Source: Desulfovibrio sp. JC022 (GTDB lineage Bacteria > Desulfobacterota > Desulfovibrionia > Desulfovibrionales > Desulfovibrionaceae). Taken from it: 34,822 bases of DNA. Where the stretch lies: NCBI RefSeq assembly GCF_010470665.1, contig NZ_VOPZ01000018.1:1-34822 (forward strand), read 5' to 3'. Below the pieces are notes generated by a model. That model saw only the letters and a program-made list of their open reading frames with translations, ran no database searches and was not told the origin of the DNA. Position 1 is the first letter of the stretch. Each line of letters opens with the position of its first letter. Positions 31,596-34,822 of this stretch are shown here, in pieces. The position numbers and the translations under genes were made by a program.

Positions 31596-32651
31596 AGAGA
31601 CAAAACATTTAATATCAAATTGCCGGGCCCTTTCAACACATTGCTCTTTCATTTCAGCAGCCCTTGCAGAATCAAGAACATTCACTGCCCGCACAATCTC
31701 CCCTACTTCGGGCTCAATAAGCAGTCCGGTCTTCCCATCCAGAACAGTTTCAAGAACCCCTCCTTCTTTAGCCCCGATCACCGGCTTTCCCGCTGCCATA
31801 GATTCAACCGGACTCATGCCAAAATCTTCATCCTTAGGCAGATAAATAGTCGCAATGGCATTACCGGTTAGTCTTACAAGCTCAGCATGAGCTATCCAGC
31901 CGGTGAAGGTTATATTCGATGCATTTGCTGCCAGCTTTTTCAAATTTTCCAGTTCTGCTCCGCCTGAAGCAACAATAAGCTTCTTATGCGGCATTTTTTT
32001 AAACGCAGAGACGATAAGATCAACCCGTTTGTACTTTTCAAGTCTTGCTGTTGAAAGATAGTAATCATGCTGGTCAATCCACTTAAAAACTGAAGTCTCT
32101 ACAGGTGGATGTATAACCATAGCGTCCGCGTTAAGATATTTTTTAATTCTTAGCCGTACATTTTGCGAATTCGCAATAACGGTATCCATCTGCGAAAAAG
32201 CCCTCTCATAACTTTTTCTGACATATGCAACAAGCATCTTGAAAACGGGACAGGCAAAAAAAGGAATACTCTCTAAATAGTGATCATAAAGATCGTAGGC
32301 AAAACGTGGAATTGTATGGCAGTAAAGAATCTTTTTGCCTTTGCTCTGATTTTGCACTGCGCATGGTGCGTATGACCCGCTATAAATAACAAGATCGCAG
32401 TTGTTCAAAAAACGGGTCTTTGTCTTAAAATTATGTATTCCTTTTAAAGCATTGAATGGCTGACAAGTACTAAATCTACCTAATTCAATAACGTCATCTT
32501 CTTTTAATCCTCTAAAACTATTTTTATTGACGAAATCTACACAAACTTTTGATCCGGCAAAAGCATCCTGCATGACAAATGTGGTTTTTTCCGCCCCCCC
32601 CATGCAATAGAGGAAGTCGTAAAGTATGCATGTGTTGTGATTGGAATTCAT
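31569..32651 (-). CDS. GT4 glycosyltransferase (GT-B fold)
   Basis: A 360-residue glycosyltransferase: N-terminal FLYCMGGAEKTTFVM, VIANSQNVRLRIKKY, VIHPPVE, STARLEKYKRVDLIVSAF, ITFTGWIAHAEL and EX7E (E275-E283) in EDFGMSPVESM. These are GT4 landmarks. It stands between the beta-barrel gene and the RTX gene, and its C-terminal QAACT is encoded by one arm of the terminator hairpin. The upstream 120 bp lack a convincing ribosome site. Donor and acceptor are unknown; it may serve the surface polymer made in this region. Confidence 0.85.
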   Translation of the reverse strand: MNSNHNTCILYDFLYCMGGAEKTTFVMQDAFAGSKVCVDFVNKNSFRGLKEDDVIELGRFSTCQPFNALKGIHNFKTKTRFLNNCDLVIYSGSYAPCAVQNQSKGKKILYCHTIPRFAYDLYDHYLESIPFFACPVFKMLVAYVRKSYERAFSQMDTVIANSQNVRLRIKKYLNADAMVIHPPVETSVFKWIDQHDYYLSTARLEKYKRVDLIVSAFKKMPHKKLIVASGGAELENLKKLAANASNITFTGWIAHAELVRLTGNAIATIYLPKDEDFGMSPVESMAAGKPVIGAKEGGVLETVLDGKTGLLIEPEVGEIVRAVNVLDSARAAEMKEQCVERARQFDIKCFVSKLKQAACT

Positions 32652-32773
32652 TTACTTATAGTATTGGTTGGAGGAGCCCCCCATCCGGGAGCAGATCTTT
32701 GCTATATCCCCATTGGCTTGCTGCCGTCAAAAGCAAAATACGAACGGTGAGGGGATTTTGTTAAATCGTAAAT
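32652..32773. other. Intergenic region downstream of the RTX gene
   Basis: No gene is seen in these 122 bp. On the minus strand there is a small possible hairpin (GCTCCC/GGGGGC around a 5-nt loop) without a T-run, so termination of the RTX transcript is unresolved. The plus strand has a GGAGGAG stretch not followed by a start codon. Confidence 0.4.
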
Positions 32774-34822
32774 TTAAGGGGTCCCCGTTTCAATATCAAT
32801 ATAATCCATAGGAGTACCACCAACCGAAATATTTTCAAAGTTTGCAACAGCCACAGAAGTATGCCCTGCGCCCGCTCCATCATAATCGCAATACAGGGTG
32901 TCGGTTCCCATATCATAAGTAAATGTCGCGGAAGAGAAATCACTGGCAAAACGGAGCTTATCGTTTTCCGTATTAAAATTTAAATCAGCGATGGTATCGC
33001 CAAATTCAGCAGTGCTGGCAAAATAGAAAATATCATCACCTGCACCGCCATCAAGGTAATCCGCGCCATCGCCCCCTACAAGGGTGTCATTGCCCAGCCC
33101 GCCTATCAAGGTATCTGCACCGGCGTTACCATATAAGGTGTCATTTCCATCCAATCCGCTGACCGTATCATTCCCGGCAGCACCAGTCAGAAAGTTTGCA
33201 ACAGAAGAACCTATGATCTCATCAGCGTGGGCACTACCATAATAGCCCTCAATATTAGACAGAATGTCATTACCTTCAGAACCTGTCGCTGTCCCCCACT
33301 CAAGATTGACATAAATACCTGTGGTCGTGTTTCCGTAGCCGACTTTATCGAAGCCGGAGCCTCCATCAATGGTATCGTCACCTTCAAGGCCGTAGAGATA
33401 GTTATCAGCGTTATCCCCGGTGATATTATCATTATATTTAGAGCCGTTCACTCTTTCAAAACCACTTAAAATATCATTGCCGTCCGCTCCGGATGACGTA
33501 CCAGCAGCAAGGTCAACGGTAACGGAGCCATCCGCATCGGAATAAAAAACACCATCGTTATTATTGGAACCGCCGCTAAGAGTATCGTCCCCCTTACCGC
33601 CTGTGATATAAAGGGTCGCACCAGTCACACCGCTACCGTCAATTACATCATTATAGGCTGAACCGGTGATATAATTGAAGTTGCTGAAAGTATCCCCCCC
33701 CGCAGCTCCGGTAGCAGTTCCGGCAGCGAGATCAAGCTGCACGCCACCGTTTATGTTCTCGTAACTCAGTCTGTTATTATCGCTCACTCCCGTGTACGCA
33801 TCATCTCCGGTAGTGGCATAGAAAAAGTTAAAATTGGAATCACCTATAAATGTATCATCATGGCTAGACCCTGAAAATCTCTCAATACCGTCAAAATTGT
33901 CGCTGCCGGCTCCGCCGCCAGTTGTCCCGGCAACGACATCCACAGTCACACCGGTTCCGGCAGCACCGAAATCCAGTAAATCCGATCCCGTACCACCGGA
34001 ATAGGAGTCCGAGGAACTGTCATCGTAAAACGTATCATCGCCATCTCCGCCGGAAAGAGTATCGCTGCCCGCACCGCCGGAAAGGGTATCGTCACCGCCC
34101 TCACCGTATAAATAATCAGTGCCGCTGCTGCCGATAAAACTGTCCGCGCCATCGCCGCCATAGACGCTGAATGCGTCCATGTTGTTGCCCTGCACATAAC
34201 CGGAAAGGTCAAAAGTATCGCTGCCGCTGGTATTGGTTACCGAGATCCTTTCCGTTCCGGAAAAATCACCGTATACGGTCTGCAGGGCCGCAAGTTGGGC
34301 GGTATTAACTGTCAGGGTCACATTCTGGCCCAGATTGACCTTTTCAATGTTCGACCAGGCTTCACCGGCGGATGCATCTGTGGAAGAATCAACTTGAATG
34401 TAGTCAGTTCCGCCACCGCCATCGATGACCTCACCAGCTTCTACTTCTCCGGAATTCAGATAGAAATAATCTGTGTAAGAACCGCCGGTCATGGTATCTG
34501 CACCGGTACCGCCGTAGAAATGGTTTGTATTGGAAGAAGCGGAAATTATGTCATTCCCGGCTCCGCCGGACAGGGTGTCGTCGCCCGCACCGCCGGAAAT
34601 GATATCGTTGCCGCCGTCCCCGAAATGATCACTGCCGACACTGCCTATGAAGCTGTCCGCGCCGTCGTCGCCATAGACGCTGAATGCGTCCATGTTGTTG
34701 CCCTGCACATAACCGGAAAGGTCAAAGGTATCGCTGCCGCTGGTATTGGTTACCGAGATACTTTCCGTTCCGGAAAAATCACCGTATACGGTCTGCAGGG
34801 CTGCAAGCTGGGCGGTATTAAC
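32774..34822 (-). CDS. RTX-type calcium-binding repeat protein, C-terminal part
   Basis: The frame is open from the window edge to a stop at 32774, so the N-terminus is missing. Many RTX nonapeptides (GGxGxDxLx: GGAGDDTLSGGAGND, GGDGADYLDGGAGDD) alternate with less regular beta segments (VTVDLAAGTSSGADGNDILSGFERVNGS). The C-terminal 85 residues (FGDTIADLNFNTENDKLRFASDF...) form the usual non-cleaved type I secretion signal. It is probably a large surface adhesin or exoprotein secreted by a type I system outside the window. A roughly 171-residue unit containing TAQLAALQTVYGDFSG is tandemly duplicated. The codon usage is GC-richer than the neighbouring glycosyltransferase genes. Confidence 0.92.
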   Translation of the reverse strand, partial: VNTAQLAALQTVYGDFSGTESISVTNTSGSDTFDLSGYVQGNNMDAFSVYGDDGADSFIGSVGSDHFGDGGNDIISGGAGDDTLSGGAGNDIISASSNTNHFYGGTGADTMTGGSYTDYFYLNSGEVEAGEVIDGGGGTDYIQVDSSTDASAGEAWSNIEKVNLGQNVTLTVNTAQLAALQTVYGDFSGTERISVTNTSGSDTFDLSGYVQGNNMDAFSVYGGDGADSFIGSSGTDYLYGEGGDDTLSGGAGSDTLSGGDGDDTFYDDSSSDSYSGGTGSDLLDFGAAGTGVTVDVVAGTTGGGAGSDNFDGIERFSGSSHDDTFIGDSNFNFFYATTGDDAYTGVSDNNRLSYENINGGVQLDLAAGTATGAAGGDTFSNFNYITGSAYNDVIDGSGVTGATLYITGGKGDDTLSGGSNNNDGVFYSDADGSVTVDLAAGTSSGADGNDILSGFERVNGSKYNDNITGDNADNYLYGLEGDDTIDGGSGFDKVGYGNTTTGIYVNLEWGTATGSEGNDILSNIEGYYGSAHADEIIGSSVANFLTGAAGNDTVSGLDGNDTLYGNAGADTLIGGLGNDTLVGGDGADYLDGGAGDDIFYFASTAEFGDTIADLNFNTENDKLRFASDFSSATFTYDMGTDTLYCDYDGAGAGHTSVAVANFENISVGGTPMDYIDIETGTP
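34141..34822 (-). repeat. 513-bp tandem repeat within the RTX gene
   Basis: Positions 34141-34309 match 34654-34822 with six differences in 169 bases, an offset of exactly 513 bp (171 codons). The second copy runs off the window, so copy number is unknown. The segment between the matching parts is more diverged, indicating conserved anchors in each unit. Confidence 0.9.

Noticed and set aside
32660-32735. A minus-strand stretch with GCAAG...AGCAAAG resembling a c-di-GMP (GEMM) riboswitch
   Set aside because: The helix with its GNRA loop between the two conserved parts is absent and no second helix can be drawn.
32774-34822. CRISPR-like repeats in the RTX gene
   Set aside because: The short repeats are irregular, in frame, and encode calcium-binding nonapeptides; there are no uniform spacers.

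Overview
The window reads as a chromosomal segment of a Gram-negative bacterium, most plausibly a marine sulfate-reducing deltaproteobacterium of the Desulfovibrio/Maridesulfovibrio type. This is inferred from moderate GC, the deltaproteobacterial form of GspN, a single-subunit STT3/PglB-like oligosaccharyltransferase, and heptose and ABC-exported polysaccharide genes. No rRNA or tRNA is present to confirm it. Nearly all genes lie on the minus strand and concern building, decorating or exporting cell-surface material.

Layout. (1) 1-820: insertion-sequence debris, the tail of an IS66-type transposase followed by a truncated, frameshifted IS3-family transposase. Its right end cuts into a decayed SAM-methyltransferase gene (821-1586, minus). 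(2) 1607-8142: a polysaccharide/heptose cluster with a fused heptose-1-phosphate nucleotidyltransferase/GmhB phosphatase, GmhA, an ABC-2 exporter pair, WecB and two glycosyltransferases. One glycosyltransferase is AT-rich and on the opposite strand. (3) 8149-14903: type II secretion (T2SS) genes in transcription order F-C-D-E-N. (4) 14914-17965: an N-glycosylation-like module (STT3 oligosaccharyltransferase, DPM1-like GT2, DUF2304 protein) directly upstream of gspF in tightly packed order. (5) 18030-18065: a strong terminator hairpin. (6) 18104-30474: the second T2SS block in transcription order I - GT4 - alpha/beta hydrolase - J - K - L - M - A/B fusion - G - H - TPR lipoprotein - large lipoprotein. 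(7) 30475-31595: a divergent promoter region and an outer-membrane beta-barrel gene on plus, ended by a long hairpin. (8) 31569-34822: another GT4 gene and the C-terminal part of an RTX-repeat protein with a 513-bp tandem duplication that runs off the window.

How they fit together. The T2SS set is almost complete (AB fusion, C, D, E, F, G, H, I, J, K, L, M, N); no prepilin peptidase (GspO) or classical pilotin is seen. It is interleaved with glycosyltransferases, an oligosaccharyltransferase, a membrane-anchored hydrolase and two lipoproteins. The best candidate for an under-described system here is therefore a coupled secretion-glycosylation locus that decorates exported or surface proteins. 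The coupling is inferred from gene order and overlapping start/stop codons, not demonstrated.
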